The position numbers were made by a program, and so were the translations under genes. A model generated the notes under the pieces. It did not search any database, was not told the origin of the DNA, and saw only the letters and a program-made list of their open reading frames with translations. Shown here piece by piece: positions 48,824-62,918 of a stretch of 64,000 nucleotides of DNA (position 1 is the stretch's first letter; the number at the start of each line of letters is the position of its first letter). Origin of the DNA: Oasisia sp. SBJ-2009 (lineage: Eukaryota > Annelida > Polychaeta > Sabellida > Siboglinidae); the NCBI GenBank assembly GCA_964017155.1, contig OZ024856.1, forward strand, positions 622,501 to 686,500, written 5' to 3'.

Positions 48824-50836
48824 TTGATACTTGATTTTGTTAATTCAATCAATTATATTCATCTTGCGCATTTTTATGTTTTATATACAGCGCGTCTTAG
48901 CAGACTTTTGAGGTCGAAAAGACAGCGTGGTCGGCATAAACAAACTGTTTATCGCTCATTTCATATGCACAGCGTAGTAACATGCACCGCTGCGCTTGCG
49001 ACTGGCACAAATCGCGCTGTCTTTTCGACCTCAAAAGTTTGCCAAGACGCGCTGTTTATAAAACATAAATACCCGCAAGATGATTATAATTGAATGAATT
49101 AATTTAATCAAGTATCAAATGTTGGCAAAAATACTGATATAATAGCAACATTGAGGTGGGTCCGACTTGTACATAAGTGTCAAATAGTGAAATACTGAAA
49201 ACAAATTGAGAGCATACGTGCTTTTATGAGAGAGTGCGCGTGAAGGTACGCGCCCGCAAGTGTAGGCATTGATGTACAAGTCGGGCCCACCTCAATTTTG
49301 CTATTATAACTGTATCTTTGCCAACATTTGATACTTGATTTTGTTAATTCAATCAATTATAATCATCTTGCGCATATTTATGTTTTATATACAGTGCGTC
49401 TTAGCAGACTTTTGAGGTCGAAAAGACACCGTGGTCGGCATATAAAACTGTTTATCGCTCATTTCATATGCACAGCGCAGTAACATGCATCGCTGCGCTT
49501 GCGACTGACACAAATCGCGCTATCTTTTCGACCTCAAAAGTTTGCCAAGACGCGATGTTTATAAAACATAAATACGCGCAAGATGATTATAATTTAATGA
49601 ATTAATTTAATCAAGTATCAAATGTTGGCAAAAATACTGATATAATAGCAACATTGAGGTGGGTCCGACTTGTACATAAGTGCCAAATAGTGAAATTCTG
49701 AAAACAAATTGAGAGTATACGTGCTTTTATGAGAGAGTGCGCGTGAAGGTACGCGCCCGCAAGTGTAGGCATTTATGTACAAGTCGTGCACACCTCAATT
49801 TTGGTATTATAACTGTATCTTTGCCAACATTTGATACTTGATTTTGTTAATTCAATCAATTATATTCATCTTGCGCATATTTATGTTTTATATACAGCGC
49901 GTCTTAGCAGACTTTTGAGGTCGAAAAGACAGCGTGGTCGGCATATAAAACTGTTTATCGCTCATTTCTTATGCACAGCGCAGTAACATGCACCGCTGCG
50001 CTTGCGACTGGCACAAATCGCGCTATCTTTTCGACCTCAAAAGTTTGCCAAGACGCGCTGTTTATAAAATATAAATACCCGCAAGATGATTATAATTGAA
50101 TGAATTAATTTAATCAAGTATCAAATGTTGGCAAAAATACTGATATAATAGCAACATTGAGGTGGGACCGACTTGTACATAAGTGCCAAATAGTGAAATA
50201 GTGAAAACAAATTGAGAGTATACGTGCTTTTATGAGAGAGTGCGCGTGAAGGTACGCGCCCGCAAGTGTAGGCATTGATGTACAAGTCGGGCCCACCTCA
50301 ATTTTGGTATTATAACTGTATCTATGCCAACATTTGATACTTGATTTTGTTAATTCAATCAATTATAATCATCTTACGCATATTAATGTTTTATACACAG
50401 CGCGTCTTAGCAGACTTTTGAGGTCGAAAAGACAGCGTGGTCGGCATATAAAACTGTGTATCGCTCATTTCATATGCACAGCGCAGTAACATGCATCGCT
50501 GCGCTTCCGACTGGCACAAATCGCGCTATCTTTTCGACCTCAAAAGTTTGCCAAGACGCGATGTTTATAAAACATAAATACGCGCAAGATGATTATAATT
50601 GAATGAATTAATTTAATCAAGTATCAAAAGTTGGCAAAAATACTGATATAATAGCAACATTGAGGTGGGTCCGACTTGTACATAAGTGCCAAATAGTGAA
50701 ATACTAAAAACAAATTGAGAGTATACGTGCTTTTATGAGAGAGTGCGCGTGAAGGTACGCGCCCACAAGTGTAGGCATTTATGTACAAGTCGTGCACACC
50801 TCAATTTTGGTATTATAACTGTATCTTTGCCAACAT
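48824..50836. repeat. HOR block 14: beta-gamma-alpha trimer plus delta2
   Basis: Starts are 48824, 49328, 49831 and 50334. The trimer carries AATTTAATG and GAAATTCTG in gamma and TTTCTTATGC in alpha, matching trimers at 56375 and 61409. The alpha at 49831 switches to a beta-like right end (AAATACCCGC) and a b4 module. The delta2 at 50334 has private CTGTGTATCG and the ACTAAAAAC mark. Confidence 0.82.
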
Positions 50837-53800
50837 TTGATACTTGATTTTGTTAACTCAATCAATTATATTCATCTTGCGCATATTTATGTTTTATATA
50901 CAGCGCGTCTTAGCAGACTTTTGAGGTCGAAAAGACAGCGTGGTCGGCATAAACAAACTGTTTATCGCTCATTTCATATGCACAGCGTAGTAACATGCAC
51001 CGCTGCGCTTGCGACTGGCACAAATCGCGCTGTCTTTTCGACCTCAAAAGTTTGCCAAGACGCGCTGTTTATAAAACATAAATACCCGCAAGATGATTAT
51101 AATTGAATGAATTAATTTAATCAAGTATCAAATGTTGGCAAAAATACTGATATAATAGCAACATTGAGGTGGGTCCGACTTGTACATAAGTGTCAAATAG
51201 TGAAATACTGAAAACAAATTGAGAGTATACGTGCTTTTATGAGAGAGTGCGCGTGAAGGTACGCGCCCGCAAGTGTAGGCATTGATGTACAAGTCGGGCC
51301 CACCTAAATTTTGGTATTATAACTGTATCTTTGCCAACATTTGATACTTGATTTTGTTAATTCAATCAATTATATTCATCTTGCGCATTTTTATGTTTTA
51401 TATACAGCGCGTCTTAGCAGACTTTTGAGGTCGAAAAGACAGCGTGGTCGGCATAAACAAACTGTTTATCGCTCATTTCATATGCACAGCGTAGTAACAT
51501 GCACCGCTGCGCTTGCGACTGGCACAAATCGCGCTGTCTTTTCGACCTCAAAAGTTTGCCAAGACGCGCTGTTTATAAAACATAAATACCCGCAAGATGA
51601 TTATAATTGAATGAATTAATTTAATCAAGTACCAAATGTTGGCAAAAATACTGATATAATACCAACATTGAGGTGGGTCCGACTTTTACATAAGTGTCAA
51701 ATAGTGAAATACTGAAAACAAATTGAGAGCATACGTGCTTTTATGAGAGAGTGCGCGTGAAGGTACGCGCCCGCAAGTGTAGGCATTGATGTACAAGTCG
51801 GGCCCACCTCAATTTTGCTATTATAACTGTATCTTTGCCAACATTTGATACTTGATTTTGTTAATTCAATCAATTATAATCATCTTGCGCATATTTATGT
51901 TTTATATACAGTGCGTCTTAGCAGACTTTTGAGGTCGAAAAGACACCGTGGTCGGCATATAAAACTGTTTATCGCTCATTTCATATGCACAGCGCAGTAA
52001 CATGCATCGCTGCGCTTGCGACTGACACAAATCGCGCTATCTTTTCGACCTCAAAAGTTTGCCAAGACGCGATGTTTCTAAAACATAAATACGCGCAAGA
52101 AGATTATAATTGAATGAATTAATTTAATCAAGTATCAAATGTTGGCAAAAATACTGATATAATAGCAACATTGAGGTGGGTCCGACTTGTACATAAGTGC
52201 CAAATAGTGAAATACTGAAAACAAATTGAGAGTATACGTGCTTTTATGAGAGAGTGGGCGTGAAGGTACGCGCCCGCAAGTGTAGGCATTCATGTACAAG
52301 TCGTGCACACCTCAATTTTGGTATTATAACTGTATCTTTGCCAACATTTGATACTTGATTGTGTTAATTCAATCAATTATATTCATATTGCGCATATTTA
52401 TGTTTTATATACAGCGCGTCTTAGCAGACTTTTGAGGTCGAAAAGACAGCGTGGTCGGCATATAAAACTGTTTATCGCTCATTTCATATGCACAGCGTAG
52501 TAACATGCACCGCTGCGCTTGCGACTGGCACAAATCGCGCTGTCTTTTCGACCTCAAAAGTTTGCCAAGACGCGCTGTTTATAAAACATAAATACCCGCA
52601 AGATGATTATAATTGAATGAATTAATTTAATCAAGTATCAAAAGTTGGCAAAAATACTGATATAATAGCAACATTGAGGTGGGTCCGACTTGTACATAAG
52701 TGCCAAATATTGAAATACTAAAAACAAATTGAGAGTATACGTGCTTTTATGAGAGAGTGCGCGTGAAGGTACGCGCCCACAAGTGTAGGCATTTATGTAC
52801 AAGTCGTGCACACCTCAATTTTGGTATTATAACTGTATCTTTGCCAACATTTGATACTTGATTTTGTTAACTCAATCAATTATATTCATCTTGCGCATAT
52901 TTATGTTTTATATACAGCGCGTCTTAGCAGACTTTTGAGGTCGAAAAGACAGCGTGGTCGGCATAAACAAACTGTTTATCGCTCATTTCATATGCACAGC
53001 GTAGTAACATGCACCGCTGCGCTTGCGACTGGCACAAATCGCGCTGTCTTTTCGACCTCAAAAGTTTGCCAAGACGCGCTGTTTATAAAACATAAATACC
53101 CGCAAGATGATTATAATTGAATGAATTAATTTAATCAAGTATCAAATGTTGGCAAAAATACTGATATAATAGCAACATTGAGGTGGGTCCGACTTGTACA
53201 TAAGTGTCAAATAGTGAAATACTGAAAACAAATTGAGAGTATACGTGCTTTTATGAGAGAGTGCGCGTGAAGGTACGCGCCCGCAAGTGTAGGCATTGAT
53301 GTACAAGTCGGGCCCACCTAAATTTTGGTATTATAACTGTATCTTTGCCAACATTTGATACTTGATTTTGTTAATTCAATCAATTATATTCATCTTGCGC
53401 ATTTTTATGTTTTATATACAGCGCGTCTTAGCAGACTTTTGAGGTCGAAAAGACAGCGTGGTCGGCATAAACAAACTGTTTATCGCTCATTTCATATGCA
53501 CAGCGTAGTAACATGCACCGCTGCGCTTGCGACTGGCACAAATCGCGCTGTCTTTTCGACCTCAAAAGTTTGCCAAGACGCGCTGTTTATAAAACATAAA
53601 TACCCGCAAGATGATTATAATTGAATGAATTAATTTAATCAAGTACCAAATGTTGGCAAAAATACTGATATAATAGCAACATTGAGGTGGGTCCGACTTT
53701 TACATAAGTGTCAAATAGTGAAATACTGAAAACAAATTGAGAGCATACGTGCTTTTATGAGAGAGTGCGCGTGAAGGTACGCGCCCGCAAGTGTAGGCAT

Positions 53801-54864
53801 TGATGTACAAGTCGGGCCCACCTCAATTTTGCTATTATAACTGTATCTTTGCCAACATTTGATACTTGATTTTGTTAATTCAATCAATTATAATCATCTT
53901 GCGCATATTTATGTTTTATATACAGTGCGTCTTAGCAGACTTTTGAGGTCGAAAAGACACCGTGGTCGGCATATAAAACTGTTTATCGCTCATTTCATAT
54001 GCACAGCGCAGTAACATGCATCGCTGCGCTTGCGACTGACACAAATCGCGCTATCTTTTCGACCTCAAAAGTTTGCCAAGACGCGATGTTTCTAAAACAT
54101 AAATACGCGCAAGAAGATTATAATTGAATGAATTAATTTAATCAAGTATCAAATGTTGGCAAAAATACTGATATAATAGCAACATTGAGGTGGGTCCGAC
54201 TTGTACATAAGTGCCAAATAGTGAAATACTGAAAACAAATTGAGAGTATACGTGCTTTTATGAGAGAGTGGGCGTGAAGGTACGCGCCCGCAAGTGTAGG
54301 CATTCATGTACAAGTCGTGCACACCTCAATTTTGGTATTATAACTGTATCTTTGCCAACATTTGATACTTGATTGTGTTAATTCAATCAATTATATTCAT
54401 ATTGCGCATATTTATGTTTTATATACAGCGCGTCTTAGCAGACTTTTGAGGTCGAAAAGACAGCGTGGTCGGCATATAAAACTGTTTATCGCTCATTCCA
54501 TATGCACAGCGCAGTAACATGCACCGCTGCGCTTGCGACTGGCACAAATCGCGCTATCTTTTCGACCTCAAAAGTTTGCCAAGACGCGCTGTTTATAAAA
54601 TATAAATACGCGCAAGATGATTATAATTGAATTAATTAATTTAATCAAGTATCAAAAATTGGCAAAAATACTGATATAATAGCAACATTGAGGTGGGTCC
54701 GACTTGTACATAAGTGCCAAATAGTGAAATACTGAAAACAAATTGAGAGTATACGTGCTTTTATGAGAGAGTGCGCGTGAAGGTACGCGCCCGCAAGTGT
54801 AGGCATTTATGTACAAGTCGGGCCCACCTAAATTTTGGTATTATAACTGTATCTTTGCCAACAT
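50837..54864. repeat. HOR block 15: tetramer of 2014 bp, two copies
   Basis: Starts are 50837, 51341, 51845 and 52348, then 52851, 53355, 53859 and 54362. Position 1 has GTTAACTCAATC. Position 2 is beta with GTACCAAATG and ACTTTTACAT. Position 3 is gamma with TTTCTAAAAC, AGAAGATT, GTGGGCG and CATTCATG. Position 4 begins GATTGTGTT and CATATTGCG. The fourth monomers differ: 52348 has a beta-like right half, GTTGGC preceded by AAAA, and ACTAAAAAC, while 54362 is alpha. The copy at 52348 is therefore the recombinant junction of the tandem duplication. Confidence 0.88.
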
Positions 54865-57800
54865 TTGATACTTGATTTTGTTAATTCAATCAATTATATT
54901 CATCTTGCGCATTTTTATGTTTTATATACAGCGCGTCTTAGCAGACTTTTGAGGTCGAAAAGACAGCGTGGTCGGCATAAACAAACTGTTTATCGCTCAT
55001 TTCATATGCACAGCGTAGTAACATGCACCGCTGCGCTTGCGACTGGCACAAATCGCGCTGTCTTTTCGACCTCAAAAGTTTGCCAAGACGCGCTGTTTAT
55101 AAAACATAAATACCCGCAAGATGATTATAATTGAATGAATTAATTTAATCAAGTATCAAATGTTGGCAAAAATACTGATATAATAGCAACATTGAGGTGG
55201 GTCCGACTTGTACATAAGTGTCAAATAGTGAAATACTGAAAACAAATTGAGAGCATACGTGCTTTTATGAGAGAGTGCGCGTGAAGGTACGCGCCCGCAA
55301 GTGTAGGCATTGATGTACAAGTCGGGCCCACCTCAATTTTGCTATTATAACTGTATCTTTGCCAACATTTGATACTTGATTTTGTTAATTCAATCAATTA
55401 TAATCATCTTGCGCATATTTATGTTTTATATACAGTGCGTCTTAGCAGACTTTTGAGGTCGAAAAGACACCGTGGTCGGCATATAAAACTGTTTATCGCT
55501 CATTTCATATGCACAGCGCAGTAACATGCATCGCTGCGCTTGCGACTGACACAAATCGCGCTATCTTTTCGACCTCAAAAGTTTGCCAAGACGCGATGTT
55601 TATAAAACATAAATACGCGCAAGATGATTATCATTTAATGAATTAATTTAATCAAGTATCAAATGTTGGCAAAAATACTGATATAATAGCAACATTGAGG
55701 TGGGTCCGACTTGTACATAAGTGCCAAATAGTGAAATTCTGAAAACAAATTGAGAGTATACGTGCTTTTATGAGAGAGTGCGCGTGAAGGTACGCGCCCG
55801 CAAGTGTAGGCATTTATGCACAAGTCGTGCACACCTCAATTTTGGTATTATAACTGTATCTTTGCCAACATTTGATACTTGATTTTGTTAATTCAATCAA
55901 TTATATTCATCTTGCGCATATTTATGTTTTATATACAGCGCGTCTTAGCAGACTTTTGAGGTCGAAAAGACAGCGTGGTCGGCATATAAAACTGTTTATC
56001 GCTCATTCCATATGCACAGCGCAGTAACATGCACCGCTGCGCTTGCGACTGGCACAAATCGCGCTATCTTTTCGACCTCAAAAGTTTGCCAAGACGCGCT
56101 GTTAATAAAATATAAATACGCGCAAGATGATTATAATTGAATTAATTAATTTAATCAAGTATCAAAAATTGGCAAAAATACTGATATAATAGCAACATTG
56201 AGGTGGGTCCGACTTGTACATAAGTGCCAAATAGTGAAATACTGAAAACAAATTGAGAGTATACGTGCTTTTATGAGAGAGTGCGCGTGAAGGTACGCGC
56301 CCGCAAGTGTAGGCATTTATGTACAAGTCGGGCCCACCTAAATTTTGGTATTATAACTGTATCTTTGCCAACATTTGATACTTGATTTTGTTAATTCAAT
56401 CAATTATATTCATCTTGCGCATTTTTATGTTTTATATACAGCGCGTCTTAGCAGACTTTTGAGGTCGAAAAGACAGCGTGGTCGGCATAAACAAACTGTT
56501 TATCGCTCATTTCATATGCACAGCGTAGTAACATGCACCGCTGCGCTTGCGACTGGCACAAATCGCGCTGTCTTTTCGACCTCAAAAGTTTGCCAAGACG
56601 CGCTGTTTATAAAACATAAATACCCGCAAGATGATTATAATTGAATGAATTAATTTAATCAAGTATCAAATGTTGGCAAAAATACTGATATAATAGCAAC
56701 ATTGAGGTGGATCCGACTTGTACATAAGTGTCAAATAGTGAAATACTGAAAACAAATTGAGAGCATACGTGCTTTTATGAGAGAGTGCGCGTGAAGGTAC
56801 GCGCCCGCAAGTGTAGGCATTGATGTACAAGTCGGGCCCACCTCAATTTTGCTATTATAACTGTATCTTTGCCAACATTTGATACTTGATTTTGTTAATT
56901 CAATCAATTATAATCATCTTGCGCATATTTATGTTTTATATACAGTGCGTCTTAGCAGACTTTTGAGGTCGAAAAGACACCGTGGTCGGCATATAAAACT
57001 GTTTATCGCTCATTTCATATGCACAGCGCAGTAACATGCATCGCTGCGCTTGCGACTGACACAAATCGCGCTATCTTTTCGACCTCAAAAGTTTGCCAAG
57101 ACGCGATGTTTATAAAACATAAATACGCGCAAGATGATTATAATTTAATGAATTAATTTAATCAAGTATCAAATGTTGGCAAAAATACTGATATAATAGC
57201 AACATTGAGGTGGGTCCGACTTGTACATAAGTGCCAAATAGTGAAATTCTGAAAACAAATTGAGAGTATACGTGCTTTTATGAGAGAGTGCGCGTGAAGG
57301 TACGCGCCCGCAAGTGTAGGCATTTATGTACAAGTCGTGCACACCTCAATTTTGGTATTATAACTGTATCTTTGCCAACATTTGATACTTGATTTTGTTA
57401 ATTCAATCAATTATATTCATCTTGCGCATATTTATGTTTTATATACAGCGCGTCTTAGCAGACTTTTGAGGTCGAAAAGACAGCGTGGTCGGCATATAAA
57501 ACTGTTTATCGCTCATTTCTTATGCACAGCGCAGTAACATGCACCGCTGCGCTTGCGACTGGCACAAATCGCGCTATCTTTTCGACCTCAAAAGTTTGCC
57601 AAGACGCGCTGTTTATAAAATATAAATACGCGCAAGATGATTATAATTGAATTAATTAATTTAATCAAGTATCAAAAATTGGCAAAAATACTGATATAAT
57701 AGCAACATTGAGGTGGGTCCGACTTGTACATAAGTGCCAAATAGTGAAATACTGAAAACAAATTGAGAGTATACGTGCTTTTATGAGAGAGTGCGCGTGA

Positions 57801-57884
57801 AGGTACGCGCCCGCAAGTGTAGGCATTTATGTACAAGTCGTGCACACCTCAATTTTGGTATTATAACTGTATCTTTGCCAACAT
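54865..57884. repeat. HOR block 16: beta-gamma-alpha trimer, two copies of 1510 bp
   Basis: Starts are 54865, 55369 and 55872, then 56375, 56879 and 57382. Both gammas carry the TTTAATG change before the B module and GAAATTCTG. The two alphas differ: 55872 has CATTCCAT, GTTAATAAA and CACCTAAAT, and 57382 has TTTCTTATGC and GTGCAC. The first gamma has TTATCATTT and ATGCACAAG as private changes. Confidence 0.88.
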
Positions 57885-60800
57885 TTGATACTTGATTTTG
57901 TTAATTCAATCAATTATATTCATCTTGCGCATTTTTATGTTTTATATACAGGGCGTCTTAGCAGACTTTTGAGGACGAAAAGACAGCGTGGTCGGCATAA
58001 ACAAACTGTTTATCGCTCATTTCATATGCACAGCGTAGTAACATGCACCGCTGCGCTTGCGACTGGCACAAATCGCGCTGTCTTTTCGACCTCAAAAGTT
58101 TGCCAAGACGCGCTGTTTATAAAACATAAATACCCGCAAGATGATTATAATTGAATGAATTAATTTAATCAAGTATCAAATGTTGGCAAAAATACTGATA
58201 TAATAGCAACATTGAGGTGGGTCCGACTTGTACATAAGTGTCAAATAGTGAAATACTGAAAACAAATTGAGAGTATACGTGCTTTTATGAGAGAGTGCGC
58301 GTGAAGGTACGCGCCCGCAAGTGTAGGCATTGATGTACAAGTCGGGCCCACCTAAATTTTGGTATTATAACTGTATCTTTGCCAACATTTGATACTTGAT
58401 TTTGTTAATTCAATCAATTATATTCATCTTGCGCATTTTTATGTTTTATATACAGCGCGTCTTAACAGACTTTTGAGGTCGAAAAGACAGCGTGGTCGGC
58501 ATAAACAAACTGTTTATCGCTCATTTCATATGCACAGCGTAGTAACATGCACCGCTGCGCTTGCGACTGGCACAAATCGCGCTGTCTTTTCGACCTCAAA
58601 AGTTTGCCAAGACGCGCTGTTTATAAAACATAAATACCCGCAAGATGATTATAATTGAATGAATTAATTTAATCAAGTACCAAATGTTGGCAAAAATACT
58701 GATATAATAGCAACATTGAGGTGGGTCCGACTTTTACATAAGTGTCAAATAGTGAAATACTGAAAACAAATTGAGAGCATACGTGCTTTTATGAGAGAGT
58801 GCGCGTGAAGGTACGCGCCCGCAAGTGTAGGCATTGATGTACAAGTCGGGCCCACCTCAATTTTGCTATTATAACTGTATCTTTGCCAACATTTGATACT
58901 TGATTTTGTTAATTCAATCAATTATAATCATCTTGCGCATATTTATGTTTTATATACAGTGCGTCTTAGCAGACTTTTGAGGTCGAAAAGACACCGTGGT
59001 CGGCATATAAAACTGTTTATCGCTCATTTCATATGCACAGCGCAGTAACATGCATCGCTGCGCTTGCGACTGACACAAATCGCGCTATCTTTTCGACCTC
59101 AAAAGTTTGCCAAGACGCGATGTTTCTAAAACATAAATACGCGCAAGAAGATTATAATTGAATGAATTAATTTAATCAAGTATCAAATGTTGGCAAAAAT
59201 ACTGATATAATAGCAACATTGAGGTGGGTCCGACTTGTACATAAGTGCCAAATAGTGAAATACTGAAAACAAATTGAGAGTATACGTGCTTTTATGAGAG
59301 AGTGGGCGTGAAGGTACGCGCCCGCAAGTGTAGGCATTCATGTACAAGTCGTGCACACCTCAATTTTGGTATTATAACTGTATCTTTGCCAACATTTGAT
59401 ACTTGATTGTGTTAATTCAATCAATTATATTCATATTGCGCATATTTATGTTTTATATACAGCGCGTCTTAGCAGACTTTTGAGGTCGAAAAGACAGCGT
59501 GGTCGGCATATAAAACTGTTTATCGCTCATTCCATATGCACAGCGCAGTAACATGCACCGCTGCGCTTGCGACTGGCACAAATCGCGCTATCTTTTCGAC
59601 CTCAAAAGTTTGCCAAGACGCGCTGTTTATAAAATATAAATACGCGCAAGATGATTATCATTGAATTAATTAATTTAATCAAGTATCAGAAATTGGCAAA
59701 AATACTGATATAATAGCAACATTGAGGTGGGTCCGACTTGTACATAAGTGCCAAATAGTGAAATACTGAAAACAAATTGAGAGTATACGTGCTTTTATGA
59801 GAGAGTGCGCGTGAAGGTACGCGCCCGCAAGTGTAGGCATTTATGTACAAGTCGGGCCCACCTAAATTTTGGTATTATAACTGTATCTTTGCCAACATTT
59901 GATACTTGATTTTGTTAATTCAATCAATTATATTCATCTTGCGCATTTTTATGTTTTATATACAGCGCGTCTTAGCAGACTTTTGAGGTCGAAAAGACAG
60001 CGTGGTCGGCATAAACAAACTGTTTATCGCTCATTTCATATGCACAGCGTAGTAACATGCACCGCTGCGCTTGCGACTGGCACAAATCGCGCTGTCTTTT
60101 CGACCTCAAAAGTTTGCCAAGACCCGCTGTTTATAAAACATAAATACCCGCAAGATGATTATAATTGAATGAATTAATTTAATCAAGTATCAAATGTTGG
60201 CAAAAATACTGATATAATAGCAACATTGAGGTGGGTCCGACTTGTACATAAGTGTCAAATAGTGAAATACTGAAAACAAATTGAGAGCATACGTGCTTTT
60301 ATGAGAGAGTGCGCGTGAAGGTACGCGCCCGCAAGTGTAGGCATTGATGTACAAGTCGGGCCCACCTCAATTTTGCTATTATAACTGTATCTTTGCCAAC
60401 ATTTGATACTTGATTTTGTTAATTCAATCAATTATAATCATCTTGCGCATATTTATGTTTTATATACAGTGCGTCTTAGCAGACTTTTGAGGTCGAAAAG
60501 ACACCGTGGTCGGCATATAAAACTGTTTATCGCTCATTTCATATGCACAGCGCAGTAACATGCATCGCTGCGCTTGCGACTGACACAAATCGCGCTATCT
60601 TTTCGACCTCAAAAGTTTGCCAAGACGCGATGTTTATAAAACATAAATACGCGCAAGATGATTATCATTTAATGAATTAATTTAATCAAGTATCAAATGT
60701 TGGCAAAAATACTGATATAATAGCAACATTGAGGTGGGTCCGACTTGTACATAAGTGCCAAATAGTGAAATTCTGAAAACAAATTGAGAGTATACGTGCT

Positions 60801-62918
60801 TTTATGAGAGAGTGCGCGTGAAGGTACGCGCCCGCAAGTGTAGGCATTTATGTACAAGTCGTGCACACCTCAATTTTGGTATTATAACTGTATCTTTGCC
60901 AACATTTGATACTTGATTTTGTTAATTCAATCAATTATATTCATCTTGCGCATATTTATGTTTTATATACAGCGCGTCTTAGCAGACTTTTGAGGTCGAA
61001 AAGACAGCGTGGTCGGCATATAAAACTGTTTATCGCTCATTCCATATGCACAGCGCAGTAACATGCACCGCTGCGCTTGCGACTGGCACAAATCGCGCTA
61101 TCTTTTCGACCTCAAAAGTTTGCCAAGACGCGCTGTTTATAAAATATAAATACGCGCAAGATGATTATAATTGAATTAATTAATTTAATCAAGTATCAAA
61201 AATTGGCAAAAATACTGATATAATAGCAACATTGAGGTGGGTCCGACTTGTACATAAGTGCCAAATAGTGAAATACTGAAAACAAATTGAGAGTATACGT
61301 GCTTTTATGAGAGAGTGCGCGTGAAGGTACGCGCCCGCAAGTGTAGGCATTTATGTACAAGTCGGGCCCACCTAAATTTTGGTATTATAACTGTATCTTT
61401 GCCAACATTTGATACTTGATTTTGTTAATTCAATCAATTATATTCATCTTGCGCATTTTTATGTTTTATATACAGCGCGTCTTAGCAGACTTTTGAGGTC
61501 GAAAAGACAGCGTGGTCGGCATAAACAAACTGTTTATCGCTCATTTCATATGCACAGCGTAGTAACATGCACCGCTGCGCTTGCGACTGGCACAAATCGC
61601 GCTGTCTTTTCGACCTCAAAAGTTTGCCAAGACGCGCTGTTTATAAAACATAAATACCCGCAAGATGATTATAATTGAATGAATTAATTTAATCAAGTAT
61701 CAAATGTTGGCAAAAATACTGATATAATAGCAACATTGAGGTGGGTCCGACTTGTACATAAGTGTCAAATAGTGAAATACTGAAAACAAATTGAGAGCAT
61801 ACGTGCTTTTATGAGAGAGTGCGCGTGAAGGTACGCGCCCGCAAGTGTAGGCATTGATGTACAAGTCGGGCCCACCTCAATTTTGCTATTATAACTGTAT
61901 CTTTGCCAACATTTGATACTTGATTTTGTTAATTCAATCAATTATAATCATCTTGCGCATATTTATGTTTTATATACAGTGCGTCTTAGCAGACTTTTGA
62001 GGTCGAAAAGACACCGTGGTCGGCATATAAAACTGTTTATCGCTCATTTCATATGCACAGCGCAGTAACATGCATCGCTGCGCTTGCGACTGACACAAAT
62101 CGCGCTATCTTTTCGACCTCAAAAGTTTGCCAAGACGCGATGTTTATAAAACATAAATACGCGCAAGATGATTATAATTTAACGAATTAATTTAATCAAG
62201 TATCAAATGTTGGCAAAAATACTGATATAATAGCAACATTGAGGTGGGTCCGACTTGTACATAAGTGCCAAATAGTGAAATTCTGAAAACAAATTGAGAG
62301 TATACGTGCTTTTATGAGAGAGTGCGCGTGAAGGTACGCGCCCGCAAGTGTAGGCATTTATGTACAAGTCGTGCACACCTCAATTTTGGTATTATAACTG
62401 TATCTTTGCCAACATTTGATAGTTGATTTTGTTAATTCAATCAATTATATTCATCTTGCGCATATTTATGTTTTATATACAGCGCGTCTTAGCAGACTTT
62501 TGAGGTCGAAAAGACAGCGTGGTCGGCATATAAAACTGTTTATCGCTCATTTCTTATGCACAGCGCAGTAACATGCACCGCTGCGCTTGCGACTGGCACA
62601 AATCGCGCTATCTTTTCGACCTCAAAAGTTTGCCAAGACGCGCTGTTTATAAAATATAAATACGCGCAAGATGATTATAATTGAATTAATTAATTTAATC
62701 AAGTATCAAAAATTGGCAAAAATACTGATATAATAGCAACATTGAGGTGGGTCCGACTTGTACATAAGTGCCAAATAGTGAAATACTGAAAACAAATTGA
62801 GAGTATACGTGCTTTTATGAGAGAGTGCGCGTGAAGGTACGCGCCCGCAAGTGTAGGCATTTATGTACAAGTCGTGCACACCTCAATTTTGGTATTATAA
62901 CTGTATCTTTGCCAACAT
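57885..62918. repeat. HOR block 17: second decamer unit
   Basis: Starts are 57885, then 58389, 58893 and 59396, then 59899, 60403 and 60906, then 61409, 61913 and 62416. It contains one GTACC-type trimer and two 1510-bp beta-gamma-alpha trimers, in the same order as 53355-57884. The leading beta at 57885 has private GAGGACG inside the otherwise conserved core motif. The beta at 58389 has CTTAACAGAC. Confidence 0.87.
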
